Shown here: positions 8,847 to 18,333 of the stretch, piece by piece
How positions within the stretch are numbered: the stretch's first letter is position 1
Layout of the letters: every line of letters starts with the position of its first letter
Assembly: GCA_015067005.1 (NCBI GenBank)
Contig: SVNH01000002.1
Coordinates: forward strand, 157,081 to 221,080
Source of the DNA: Ruminococcus flavefaciens
GTDB taxonomy: Bacteria; Bacillota; Clostridia; Oscillospirales; Ruminococcaceae
Length of the DNA stretch: 64,000 nt
Direction of reading: 5' to 3'
The notes under the pieces: model-generated
What the model was told of the DNA's origin: nothing
The model's database searches: none
What the model saw: the letters and a program-made list of their open reading frames with translations, nothing else
Program-made: the position numbers and the translations under genes

Positions 8847-11800
8847 TCAATAAAGATAGAGATTTACGAATTTATGTTTCTGTTCAAATTGAGCTTTTGA
8901 CCAAGTACGCGCCCATATATGGCGGCTGATATAATTACCAGAAAATGCGCCGCCAAAAGCACCTTCACGATAATAAGATGTAGCGGTATTACTACCGGGC
9001 TCTATGATCTTACCTTCAACAGTAAATGTGTACATATCCCCTGATTCTCTAGTTTTCGTAATGTCTAATTTCCTTTGGGATTCGATCAGAAGACCATACG
9101 GAAGGATCATACCAGCGTCTGCAAATTCATCTTTGAAACTTGATGTACGCATTTTGCCTTTGAACTTATTCAGCTCAATCTCTGACCAGTTTCTTGATTC
9201 ATTGGTGTTATATGTATTAAAGCGATCTTTAATGTGGAGAGCACCATATTTTCCCTGGAATCTTTCAGAGTCATCAGATGTCTCTGCAAAGATCTTCTTG
9301 CCAAGAACGTAACAATATGGGTAGTATTCCGGATCCTTGCCAGTAGGTAATTTGACCTTTGTTTTTCCAGGTGTAGTAGCTGTATCATAGTGAAGGAAGA
9401 ACATCTCGACTCCTGGAGCAGCCAAATGTGTGTTATTAAAGCTGCAATAACTGCGATCCTTTTGATTAATATCGTAATCATCGTCAAAATACATATTGAC
9501 TACTGCTTTTTTATCATTGAATTCATCCTTGGTATAGTAAAGATAGTAATCATGGTGAAAACTGCCTTTTTTCTCAGCTGGAACACCTGTATCAAGTCCA
9601 CCCTTGTTCTTTATGAAAACATCGTCACCAGTATAGGGTGTCGGATCAAATGTATTAAAGCCAATATGATCTTTGAAAGCAGCGTGAACTTTTATTGGTT
9701 CATCATCATTATCTGTAAAGCAGGCAAATCTCTTTATTGCATCGTCATAACTATCTGTTGTCTTGTATCCGAGATAAATATAATGACCTCCGAATGTATC
9801 GTTAAGGTTCTTGTCGATAACGGTATATCCCTCGTCTGTGAGATACTTTTTAGCCGTCTCTGCACTATTTGCATCACCTGCAAGCTTCACTTCACCGATG
9901 AATTTTCCATCGATCTCAACTTCTTTAGTGCCAACTACCGCATCTACCTCACTTACAGGGTGACCTATATTGCTCATTGCCTCAAGCTGATTCAATGCTT
10001 TCTGCACATTATCCTGAACTATTTCAAAATCAGGATTATTCGGATAATTGTCGATCTTATTGTAATATCCGACAAGTGCAAGGCCCTTGTTTATGAGATA
10101 TTCAGCTGTTGTTCTCTGAGCAAGTCTGAATTCATAGCACTGTGAGTCAAAATTATAGGCAGTTGCACATATCTCATCATATCTGATGATAGGGTTAGAA
10201 CTGTCATTTCTTGCCAGCTCGCAGGCAACATCGTTCAATGACTTATACAGTTCATTATATGTATTTGTATAACCTGCGAATTCCTTATCAAATTCGTTTT
10301 GTTCTCTCTTAGTGAGATAGTCGGTAAGACGCTCGTTATAATCAGCAGCTTCTTTATCGGTCATATTGTCTACATTAGGAGCATAGAGCTGCCTGTACTT
10401 TTCCTTTTCAGCCTCTAAAACTTCTCTTCTCATTCCGGCAAAACTCGGCATCTTATCCAGCTTTCCAGATGCAACTGCATCTTCAAGTGCCATATAAAGT
10501 GCGCCGTTCTTCAATCGCATAGTCATATTATCAATATTGGTGCGAAGTGTTGCAAGATCCTTTTGATATGTTTCGTTTGCACCTGAAACGATCTGACCAG
10601 TCATTTTCTCCAGATCATTCATTATGACAAACTGATTTTCAAGCACTTTACTTACCTTTTTATCGACCTGAGCTATTGCCTCCATAAGCTGCTGGTGTTC
10701 AGATTTTATGACACCTGTTAATTCAAGAACAGTCTTTGCAATCGAGAAAACCTGACTTGCAACACCACCCCAGTAAATTATAGTACCTAATTTAGTGTCC
10801 TTTCCTCTAACATACTTCTGTATCTCAAGAAGAGTTTCCTCATTGAGCATAATATTTGGTTTGATTGATCCTGCTCCTCCGCTCTTCATGTTCCTTCCAA
10901 GGGTCTCTGCGGAGTACTCACGGGTATAAGAGCACTCCTTAGTGGTCTTTTCGCCCCAGTTGTTCACAAGAGCACCGGCTTTTACAGTAACAGTACCGTT
11001 CATCAGGAAATTATCACTGTCCTGACCGTTTGCGGGAACAGAGATGATAAGCTCCGCAATACCGTCATTGTCGATCTCTACTGATTCAGCCTTTGCACCT
11101 TCAAAATCGTCGCCGAAACTGAACTGTGATGTGCTGATCGAACTATCAAAATCGCCGTAGAATGCATACAGCTTGAGTGTAAGTTCGAGATCTTCACCTT
11201 TTTCGTCAACATAGTCAAATACAGGATAGAAATCAGCCTGAGAAAGACCGATCATAGTATCATAACTGCCGATAGTAATTGACTTGCCGCTTATGAGATC
11301 AACGAAGTCGTTTACGCTCTTGATATTTTCTTCCGACATAGTTAATGTAACTCTGCCGTCATCCTTCTTCTCAACGTTTTCAATGGTAACACCCTCAATT
11401 TTGATATTATCTTTAGTGAGAGAGTCAATGTCAGCAACGCCGCAAACTATCAGATCAGCTGTTACATTACCATCAGCAAATTTGAGTGAAGAACTGTCAA
11501 ATCCTGCGTATTCACTCTGAACATCTATGTTTGCAGAAACACTGACATAACCGTCTTTGATTGCCTTAGGCGAAACACTGATAGTTCCCCACTGATAGAC
11601 ACCTGCCTCGTTTCTTACAGGCTCACCCGATAACTTCATTGTGAGGTTTTTGCCGGAAGCGGAAACACTGTCGACCGTCATAGCGGAAAAAGCGTCATCA
11701 AGTGAAATCTCTTCTTTGGTGACTTCGTTTTCAAATTCGCTGCCGTCAATAGTCAGAGTGATCTTGGTTTCCTTATCTGAGGACATGACCGCATCTACAT

Positions 11801-12317
11801 CTGGAGTAAGCTTTATCTTACTGAATTCAACAGGAACAGAAACTCCCCCGTCAATATCATCGAAGAAAATGGTGTATGAATCTGTCACATATTCGTAAGG
11901 CGTTTCATCGGTAAAAGTGATGTCTATACCGTCTTTGTCATTCTTGGAAACGCTTTCGACCTTAACCTCTACTGATTCTTTTTCGTCTGACTCGTAAACT
12001 AATCCGCTGTCCTCATTAATAACCTTGTTGATATTTGTAAGGTAGCTGATTTCGATATTATCAGCTGTCAGACCCGAAAGGTCAACTTCATCAGAAGAAA
12101 CCGTAGTTTTGTACATACCATCTTTTGAATAGCTTACAGGAGTGGCTTTTACCGGATTCTCCTTTATTTCTTCTGAGTCAGTAGCTGTCTCAGCCGTAGT
12201 TTCTGTCGTTGCTGCACTCTCAGAACTTGATTTATTTTTGCTTGAACAGCCTGTAGCAAACGCTGTACAAATTGTTAATGCAGTAATGAATGCTATTATA
12301 CGTTTTGTATTAGTCAT
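8847..12317 (-). CDS. Large surface lipoprotein of unknown function with beta-repeats, an amphipathic helical middle and a beta-rich C-terminus
   Basis: 1156 residues. The N-terminus is a lipoprotein signal (hydrophobic run ending ATGCSS, Cys about 24). Residues 50-480 look like repeated beta-sandwich modules (recurring SVSASGKNLTMKLSGEP-type strands). About 500-760 is strongly helical: one hydrophobic segment (IIYWGGVASQVFSIAKTVLELTGVI), then long amphipathic heptads (HQQLMEAIAQVDKKVSKVLE). About 830-1156 is aromatic, beta-rich and charged. A long helical bundle with a hydrophobic hairpin between beta domains is the layout of several alpha-pore-forming toxins, but I recognise no family motif and do not assign one. 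It has its own terminator and is not in an operon. Confidence 0.6.
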   Translation of the reverse strand: MTNTKRIIAFITALTICTAFATGCSSKNKSSSESAATTETTAETATDSEEIKENPVKATPVSYSKDGMYKTTVSSDEVDLSGLTADNIEISYLTNINKVINEDSGLVYESDEKESVEVKVESVSKNDKDGIDITFTDETPYEYVTDSYTIFFDDIDGGVSVPVEFSKIKLTPDVDAVMSSDKETKITLTIDGSEFENEVTKEEISLDDAFSAMTVDSVSASGKNLTMKLSGEPVRNEAGVYQWGTISVSPKAIKDGYVSVSANIDVQSEYAGFDSSSLKFADGNVTADLIVCGVADIDSLTKDNIKIEGVTIENVEKKDDGRVTLTMSEENIKSVNDFVDLISGKSITIGSYDTMIGLSQADFYPVFDYVDEKGEDLELTLKLYAFYGDFDSSISTSQFSFGDDFEGAKAESVEIDNDGIAELIISVPANGQDSDNFLMNGTVTVKAGALVNNWGEKTTKECSYTREYSAETLGRNMKSGGAGSIKPNIMLNEETLLEIQKYVRGKDTKLGTIIYWGGVASQVFSIAKTVLELTGVIKSEHQQLMEAIAQVDKKVSKVLENQFVIMNDLEKMTGQIVSGANETYQKDLATLRTNIDNMTMRLKNGALYMALEDAVASGKLDKMPSFAGMRREVLEAEKEKYRQLYAPNVDNMTDKEAADYNERLTDYLTKREQNEFDKEFAGYTNTYNELYKSLNDVACELARNDSSNPIIRYDEICATAYNFDSQCYEFRLAQRTTAEYLINKGLALVGYYNKIDNYPNNPDFEIVQDNVQKALNQLEAMSNIGHPVSEVDAVVGTKEVEIDGKFIGEVKLAGDANSAETAKKYLTDEGYTVIDKNLNDTFGGHYIYLGYKTTDSYDDAIKRFACFTDNDDEPIKVHAAFKDHIGFNTFDPTPYTGDDVFIKNKGGLDTGVPAEKKGSFHHDYYLYYTKDEFNDKKAVVNMYFDDDYDINQKDRSYCSFNNTHLAAPGVEMFFLHYDTATTPGKTKVKLPTGKDPEYYPYCYVLGKKIFAETSDDSERFQGKYGALHIKDRFNTYNTNESRNWSEIELNKFKGKMRTSSFKDEFADAGMILPYGLLIESQRKLDITKTRESGDMYTFTVEGKIIEPGSNTATSYYREGAFGGAFSGNYISRHIWARTWSKAQFEQKHKFVNLYLY

Positions 12318-12642
12318 ACTTATACCCCTTTCCGAATTATGATTCGTTGTTTTGATTATTAAGTGTATTTGCTAAACTGATGACAGTAAGTTATCCGATA
12401 ACATTTATCTTATGGCTAATTATAACATATTTTTTGAGGAAAGTGTTTAATATTTTATAAACAAATTATAATCACAGTATAATGATAGCGATCATATACT
12501 TTACGTAATCGTATATTACATTGCTGTGCAACAAGATGAGGTTCGCTTGCTTTTATCTTCGTAACTAAACTGAAATACAGATTTATGGTGTTACACACCT
12601 ATTGTGCTCCTAAATGTTTTGGAAAATGTGTTCAAATAATAC
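12318..12642. other. Intergenic, AT-rich, no gene seen
   Basis: It contains the upstream region of the minus-strand lipoprotein gene (ribosome site AAAGGGG near 12327). I see no ORF with a start and ribosome site and no strong hairpin. Confidence 0.5.
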
Positions 12643-12671
12643 TTGACAAACTTTCTCACTTGTGATATAAT
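12643..12671 (+). promoter_or_regulatory. Consensus promoter of the disrupted tRNA-Leu
   Basis: TTGACA at 12643-12648 and TATAAT at 12666-12671 with 17 bp between. It is almost identical to the promoter of the intact tRNA-Leu (22864-22892), so a transcript should start near 12678. Confidence 0.85.
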
Positions 12672-12682
12672 ATTAAAGCAAT

Positions 12683-12737
12683 GCGGATATGGCGGAATTG
12701 GCAGACGCGTATGGTTCAGCTTGCGCTATGATAGTGG
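12683..12737 (+). pseudogene. tRNA-Leu(CAG) 5' half joined to an integrase-type arm (attL-like)
   Basis: 12683-12719 equals the tRNA-Leu 5' half through the loop TTCAG. It then runs into CTTGCGCTATGATAGTGG (12720-12737), whose GATAGTGG is the inverse complement of CCACTATC beside the 3' half at 30742. It retains a perfect promoter and is followed by a terminator at 12744, so a chimeric RNA of about 97 nt is expected. Confidence 0.8.
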
Positions 12738-12743
12738 TAAAAT

Positions 12744-12773
12744 AACCGTTCTCACTTTTGTGAGAACGGTTTT
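12744..12773. terminator. Terminator of the tRNA-half transcript and, in the opposite direction, of the LRR gene
   Basis: Perfect 12-bp stem AACCGTTCTCAC / GTGAGAACGGTT, loop TTTT, T tail on plus. The minus-strand side reads ATTTTA after the stem and is 13 bp past the LRR gene stop. Confidence 0.8.
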
Positions 12774-12786
12774 GTGTTTGTATTGA

Positions 12787-15700
12787 TCATAATTTGTCAA
12801 TGAGTTTAAGCGAGTAGCGCTGGATAATGAGGGCATCGTTAGCGGAAAGACATTCCTTGCCGTCAACATCGCCGGCTTTTTCGCCTTCTGCGGTGATGCG
12901 GTCTTCGCTTGTACCGTTAACGCCGTACCTTTTCGGGTTGAGGGAAGCCTGCATTACAATTACCACATCGGACATATTTACGTCATTATCACCATTGGCA
13001 TCGCCGCTCTTAAGAGTGATCGCTCCTGTTGTTTGCTGTATATTACCAGAAGTTGTCTGAATTGTTGAATTCTGAGTTGTTGATTGTACAGTTTGAACTT
13101 CAGTAGTAGACTGAGAACCTAACGATACGAATCTCTTACCATACTTATCAGCATAAGCCTGCGCAGTTGATCCGTCATAGCCATATATTGTTCCGCTGGT
13201 ATTACTATAATAGTTTTTAGAGATAGTTAATTCATCATCATAGATATCACAGTCAGGATTCATAATATAGATATCTTCAAGGTCTCCGCATACGAAAGCG
13301 CATCTTCCGATACTTGTTACAGATTCGGGAACAGTTATTTTCTTTATAGGCACATATTGAAATGCGCAGCCTCCAATTGTTCTAAGATTCGTTCCTAAAA
13401 CTATCGCAGGGAGATTACGGCAATTACTGAATGAAGCTTCTCCTATCTGATTAACGCTTTCTGGAAGGATTATTTCTTCGTTAATTGACATACAATCTGA
13501 AAACGCCCTGTCTCCGATAACTTCAAGACTTGTGAGCTTATCCCAGTTCAGTTTCTGAAGGTCACTGCCTGAAAAAGCATCTTCGCCGATAGTTTTAGTT
13601 TCTTTTGGAAGGTTGATCTTCTTTGCATGAAGATTAGCGAACGATTCAGGAGCAATATCGGTATCATGGGTAATAGTTATAGTTTCAAGGCTCTCCGTTG
13701 AAGTATAATCGCCATTATTATCTCTTCCAAACAGCAGATCTCCGGGAACATCTGCATGATAATCGTCTTCCTTAATACTCTTGGGCGTAAGATGAGTATC
13801 AGCAAGAGTCAAATTTTTCAATGCGTTGCAACCCTTAAATACACTTCTGCCTATCCAATCAACAGTTCCGATCTTTGCACTTATAAGATCACTGCAATTG
13901 TAGAAAGCGCTTGCCCCGATGTAATCCATATGATCCGGCAGTGTTACATCAGTAAGAGAAGAGCAGGCTGTAAACGCACTGTCGCCGATGTGTTTCAGAT
14001 TATTTCCAAAAGAAATATCAGGAAGGCGCTGGCAATAATAGAAAGCCTTGTCGCCGATATATTCAATAGATTTCGGTAATTCAAATTCATTCAGCTTTAA
14101 GCAGTAGTAAAAAGCTTCATCTCCTATGTTTTTTATAGAATCCGGCAGTATTACTGTTTTAAGATTCTCACAAGCAGTAAATGCGCCTTGTGGAATATCT
14201 GTGCCGTTTCTGATCGTGATTTTTTCAATGATATGCCTCGTATCAACGCTATATGTACCTTGTGTATTACTAAAAAGATCAACAGGTGTTTTGGCTGCAT
14301 CTTCATCTGTTAAAGCAGGTGTCAGATCAGCCTTTTCGATAGATAGTTCTTTAAACAAACTGCAGTCTTCAAACATTCCTTTTCCATAGTATTCCGCATT
14401 TCCTATAGTAGCTTTCTCGATCGACGACCATGCAAACGCGCTTTTTCCTATACGCTTAATATTATCAGGAAAATTAACTACTGAAAGCTTTGAACTAGCA
14501 AAAGCACTTTCACCTATCTGTATATTCATATTCTCAGGCAATACAATTTTTCTTAAACCAGCATCCAAAAAGCACTTTGGTGAGATATAGCTTCCACAGC
14601 CGGGATGAAATTTACGTCCGGAAGGTTTAGCTACAAATTCCTGATTTTTAATATCGAATGTATTTCTTTCAGGTTGATTATCATTGTATTCTAATCTGTC
14701 ATATTCTCTCCAGCCGTCTCCGCCGCAGAAGAGGGAATTTATCCAATGAACATATGTTACCATACAATGTGCATTTGGCATACTAATTCCATATTTAATA
14801 GCATTTTTTGCAACTTTTACGATATCAAGAAGATTTTCATAATCGTCAATTCTTGATAATGCCTTATCTATCTCATATACTATTTTTACTCTAGTGACAC
14901 CCTGATAGGATATTCTATCAAACGGATTAGGAATAAGAAGGAATAAATAAATCAGGTCGTTTATCGCCTTATTTTTATCTACTGCTGCAATAAGCGCATC
15001 AGCATTATCCTCTGTATTTAGAATCTCTTCACGGAATCTTTTTAATTCATCTCGATAACTACTGCATTTTTCCAAGTGATCCTTAGTTAATTCATCAAGA
15101 TCTTCAGCTTCATTCATACGTTCGATAAAATCATCATTATCGCTGTTATTATCATTAGAATTATCCTCACTGATAATTCGCTTTACATAATACTTAATAT
15201 CTTCTTCATCATAAATTTTATTTGAATCTAACAGCATTTTATATATAAGATTTGAATAGAAAAAATTAGCTGTTTTTTCATTTTTAATAGTGAGATAACG
15301 CATAGCTTCTTCAGGTACTGCGCTTAGTATATCCTGGGGTGTCATAGATTCATTTAACTCACCTTTATACTTTTCACCGGTAACACGTTGATACTGCTGT
15401 AAGAAGTTCTCATACGGTGCACCTTTAGTCTGAAGAGTAACAGTCTGACCAAAGCGCTTATATCCCCAGTCTTCCATCGGAAGCAATGGCACTATATCAA
15501 TCGGATTATTGAAGTTATATATATTCATAAGCGTATCATCAGCACGTTTGCTTACTGCCGGACAAGCAAACGTATACGCAAAAATCTGATTGCGCGGAGC
15601 AAGTTTCTCTTCAACCGAAAGCTTGCCTGCAACAATATTAGCTACTGCTGCTCCACGGCTATGTCCGGTAAAAAGGAAGATACGATGATCTTTGTCATAT

Positions 15701-16395
15701 TCGCTGCCGGTTTTAGCAACAACATCATCAAGAGCATCATAAACCGTTTCAGCAGCATCGTAGAAGCCCTTATGATCCTTTCCAGGTCCCAGTCTCATAT
15801 TTGCAAACCATTCAAGGTCGGCAGAAGTTCCTTTAACAGGAACTGCATACAATATATATTTTTCGCCTTGATGTTCTATCTCCTTGTGACCGATATAATA
15901 TCCTGCTGTATTGCAGTCATCAAGTGTTGGAATATCAACATTGTAATCATCAAGTGCCAGAGCATTAGTCTCTATATCAGATTTTTTGCAATGGAATCCC
16001 ATTTGAGTAAATAAGCTGTTTACACGAATTGTTCGATCTTGAATTGGAGCTTCATAATCGTAATATGCTGAACAAGCAAGAGCTACGGCAAGTTTAATAA
16101 TATCAGCATTCATTTCTTCTGCGTCTGCAACTTTTGTTCCTGAGAACCACATATCATCAGAATAATCAAATGATAATTGGTCTGTCATATTCATCTCGGT
16201 AACACTTTCACCTAATCCTTTACGATAATCGTATTCAATATGCTTATATTCAGACATAGCTTCATCAGTTACTGCTACCTCAGCAATTGCAGTTGCCAAA
16301 TTTTGATCTGCACTAAGTCCATAACCGCATGTAACAAACATCATTACAGATGCAATTAAAATAGACAGGCTTCTTTTAAAAATCATTTTCAACAA
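12787..16395 (-). CDS. Secreted lipase-like + BspA leucine-rich repeat + dockerin protein
   Basis: 1202 residues. Signal peptide (about 1-29); alpha/beta-hydrolase of the class 3 lipase kind with nucleophile Ser246 in FTGHSRGAA; a helical linker; then BspA/LRR_5 repeats (about 590-1070; IGDEAFYYCLKL-type units of about 23 residues); a Ser/Thr/Gln linker; and a C-terminal dockerin I (about 1130-1202) with two Ca-binding loops (DANGDNDVN and DVDGKECLSANDA). The dockerin should bind a cohesin on a scaffoldin, which is not in this window. The LRR block may bind host or plant polymers. It is a paralogue of the 18334-20835 product. The ribosome site GGAGG precedes ATG 16395. Confidence 0.85.
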   Translation of the reverse strand: MLKMIFKRSLSILIASVMMFVTCGYGLSADQNLATAIAEVAVTDEAMSEYKHIEYDYRKGLGESVTEMNMTDQLSFDYSDDMWFSGTKVADAEEMNADIIKLAVALACSAYYDYEAPIQDRTIRVNSLFTQMGFHCKKSDIETNALALDDYNVDIPTLDDCNTAGYYIGHKEIEHQGEKYILYAVPVKGTSADLEWFANMRLGPGKDHKGFYDAAETVYDALDDVVAKTGSEYDKDHRIFLFTGHSRGAAVANIVAGKLSVEEKLAPRNQIFAYTFACPAVSKRADDTLMNIYNFNNPIDIVPLLPMEDWGYKRFGQTVTLQTKGAPYENFLQQYQRVTGEKYKGELNESMTPQDILSAVPEEAMRYLTIKNEKTANFFYSNLIYKMLLDSNKIYDEEDIKYYVKRIISEDNSNDNNSDNDDFIERMNEAEDLDELTKDHLEKCSSYRDELKRFREEILNTEDNADALIAAVDKNKAINDLIYLFLLIPNPFDRISYQGVTRVKIVYEIDKALSRIDDYENLLDIVKVAKNAIKYGISMPNAHCMVTYVHWINSLFCGGDGWREYDRLEYNDNQPERNTFDIKNQEFVAKPSGRKFHPGCGSYISPKCFLDAGLRKIVLPENMNIQIGESAFASSKLSVVNFPDNIKRIGKSAFAWSSIEKATIGNAEYYGKGMFEDCSLFKELSIEKADLTPALTDEDAAKTPVDLFSNTQGTYSVDTRHIIEKITIRNGTDIPQGAFTACENLKTVILPDSIKNIGDEAFYYCLKLNEFELPKSIEYIGDKAFYYCQRLPDISFGNNLKHIGDSAFTACSSLTDVTLPDHMDYIGASAFYNCSDLISAKIGTVDWIGRSVFKGCNALKNLTLADTHLTPKSIKEDDYHADVPGDLLFGRDNNGDYTSTESLETITITHDTDIAPESFANLHAKKINLPKETKTIGEDAFSGSDLQKLNWDKLTSLEVIGDRAFSDCMSINEEIILPESVNQIGEASFSNCRNLPAIVLGTNLRTIGGCAFQYVPIKKITVPESVTSIGRCAFVCGDLEDIYIMNPDCDIYDDELTISKNYYSNTSGTIYGYDGSTAQAYADKYGKRFVSLGSQSTTEVQTVQSTTQNSTIQTTSGNIQQTTGAITLKSGDANGDNDVNMSDVVIVMQASLNPKRYGVNGTSEDRITAEGEKAGDVDGKECLSANDALIIQRYSLKLIDKL

Positions 16396-16407
16396 CCTCC
16401 ATTATAA

Positions 16408-16785
16408 TTAGTTTTTACTAAAAATAAAAAACAGATACTCTAATAATGCGTAACCAATACTAGTCACGCTGTCCGGAATTGTAATTCCTGTCAGTTTTTT
16501 GCAGTAATAGAAAGCCTTTTCTCCGATACTTGTCACAGATACTCCATTGATCTTATCCGGTATTACAATCTTTCCCTCTGAGCTCTTAACACATTCACTG
16601 AGTTCAGCGTGATCTGCGTAAACGCGGTAAATAAGGCTGCCCTCAGTGACTTCGGTGTATTCGTTGCATTCATCGTCTGTCTCCGCGAAAGCTGTCACAG
16701 CGCACTCCGGCGCACCGCTGTAAACCGATGGCAGAGAGCCTCCCACAATGCAAAGTGCCATAATTGCAGCTAATTATTTTTTCAT
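16408..16785 (-). pseudogene. Decayed BspA-like LRR gene (5' end only)
   Basis: A good ribosome site (GGAGGTG) precedes ATG 16785, but the fourth codon is TAA. Beyond it the frame continues as a signal peptide (LAAIMALCIVGGSLPSVYSG) and the first LRR_5 unit (VTSIGEKAFYYCKKLTGITIPDSV), then breaks off at YALLEYLFFIFSKN. It shares its N-terminus with the pseudogene at 21113-22656. No downstream exon-like remainder is present before the next gene. Confidence 0.75.
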
Positions 16786-17018
16786 ATAAACACCTCCGGA
16801 AAATAATTCTATAAGTTTATTGTAACATATCGGCAGTTTAAAATTTGTTGCGATTGTGTGAACAAAATGCAAATGAGTGTATATTTCGTGACCTTCCACA
16901 AATTGCTAACTTTCCATTTGTACATTATGCGGTTCCTTACACTGTATAATTCTGTGTATTATGGAATTGTCAAGAAATGTGCAGTCAGAGAATACCCAAA
17001 ATCTTGGATAGGCAGGAG

Positions 17019-17838
17019 TCAGGCAGCATGATGAGTAAGCTGCTTTGAAGTTCTAAATGCCACAGGTGGGAGGCCGCCTTCATTGAAGCTGTTGATCCTT
17101 TGTGTGTTGTAATAACCGAAGATTGTATCGGAAGATGACAGTTTTGACCTCTTCACGCTTCATTCGGTATGTCGGGATCTGATATAGCTTTTCTTTCTTC
17201 AGTGTGGCAAAGAAGCTCTCCATGCGAGCGTTGTCATAGCAGTGAGCGGTACTGCTGAGGCTCTGGATCAGCCCGCTTGTAACAAGCTCCCTGCGGAATG
17301 CATAGCTTGTGTACTGACAGCCACGGTCGCTGTGAAGGATAGTTCCATCGAGCCTGCTGAATTTCTTACGCAGCTGTTTTACGGTGTCTATACAGAGTTC
17401 CTTCTTCATGTTGTCACGCATTTCAAGAGCGACTATCTCACCGTTGTAGCAGTCGAGGATCGGCGATACATAGAGCTTTCCGTCTGCACACTGGACTTCG
17501 GTAATATCGGTCAGAAGCTTTTTCATCGGCTTATCTGCATTGAAATTTCTTTTGATCAGGTTTTCTCTGTTCTGAGTTTCAGTATCAGCCTTTGTGATGC
17601 CGTGAGGTCTGCGGTGCCTGTGGATAAGCCCGGCTTCGCTCATAGTGCGGTATACTGTTCTGAAGCTGACATGAGTGCCTTTCTGGGCAAGAGCTGCCTG
17701 CATCCTTCTGACGCCGTAATTCTTATTGTCAGGATGCTCTGAAAGAATTCCCTGTATTTTGACCAGAAGAAGCTGCCTTGCACCGGGCTTGCCCTGATTT
17801 CTGAGCCAGCGATAATATCCTGATTCGCTAATTTTCAA
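17019..17838 (-). pseudogene. IS3 orfB transposase (DDE integrase), frameshifted near the C-terminus
   Basis: Residues from 17838 carry the HTH_21 and rve domains: D in LTDITEV, D in ILHSDRGCQY and E in NARMESFFATLKKE form the DDE set. The intact frame ends early at 17080 with a non-family tail. Reading one base over (extra A near 17121-17131) restores FGYYNTQRINSFNEGGLPPV and a stop at 17019, the usual IS3 C-terminus. The transposase is therefore probably inactive. Confidence 0.85.
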
Positions 17839-17909
17839 AAATCTGCATATTGCTTTCGCTCCGTACTTGTTACGGAACTCATTGACGAACAGGTGACGTT
17901 CGCTTGTCT

Positions 17910-18098
17910 TTACTTCTTCCGGCCTTTTGCGAAAAAACCGAGTGCGTCCTTGAGGATATCATTTGCTTTGCGAAGCTCGGCATTTTCACGTTCAAGCTTC
18001 GTAATACGCAGTTTTGCTTCGTCATCTGTCATCTGATACTTCTTAGCTTTGGCAGCGGCATTTCGCTTTGTACGCCAATCGGACAATGGAATTGTCAA
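17910..18098 (-). pseudogene. IS3 orfA, 5'-truncated
   Basis: It encodes only the last part of an OrfA: WRTKRN, then a leucine-zipper helix (LRITKLERENAELRKANDIL). The N-terminal helix-turn-helix is missing and replaced by the 39-bp end repeat; the apparent TTG start lies inside that repeat. Confidence 0.75.
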
Positions 18099-18142
18099 GA
18101 AATGTGCAGTCAGAGAATACCCAATAGCTGTGGGGAAATTTT

Positions 18143-18327
18143 ACAGTGTATTCATATTTTTCTACATTGTATACAACTCGTGATGCGTTTATTTGTAAAA
18201 TGTGCTAAGCGCGGATAATTCTCTTAAAAGTTAAACGTTTATTCTTGTATTGGAAGATTCATATGACTTGGTCTGTTGGGAGATAGGACAAAAAATCACC
18301 GGTCTCATGTTATGTGAGACCGGTTTT
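18143..18327. repeat. Intergenic cassette copy A after a dockerin gene
   Basis: About 185 bp nearly identical to 20924-21106, including AAGCGCGGATAATTCTC, the segment TTGGAAGATTCATATGAC and a terminator. Homology continues into the dockerin codons of the adjacent genes, so a block with gene 3' end plus flank was duplicated. Confidence 0.8.
18298..18324 (-). terminator. Terminator of the 18334-20835 gene
   Basis: Ten-base stem ACCGGTCTCA / TGAGACCGGT with a T run on the minus strand (GATTTTTTG). Confidence 0.8.
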
Positions 18328-18333
18328 GATTTA

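Larger units (their letters stand above)
16961..18124 (-). mobile_element. IS3-family remnant flanked by 39-bp direct repeats
   Basis: The same 39 bp, beginning ATGGAATTGTCAAG, lies at 16961-16999 and 18086-18124 in the same orientation, not inverted as IS3 ends should be. Between them are a 5'-truncated orfA and a frameshifted orfB on the minus strand. The simplest reading is that a tandem or second copy was deleted, leaving its end fused to orfA. Confidence 0.75.

Noticed and set aside
9390..10145. 251-codon plus-strand frame opposite the 1156-aa lipoprotein
   Set aside because: Hydrophobic and Ile/Cys-rich as expected for the shadow of a coding strand; no ribosome site or family features.
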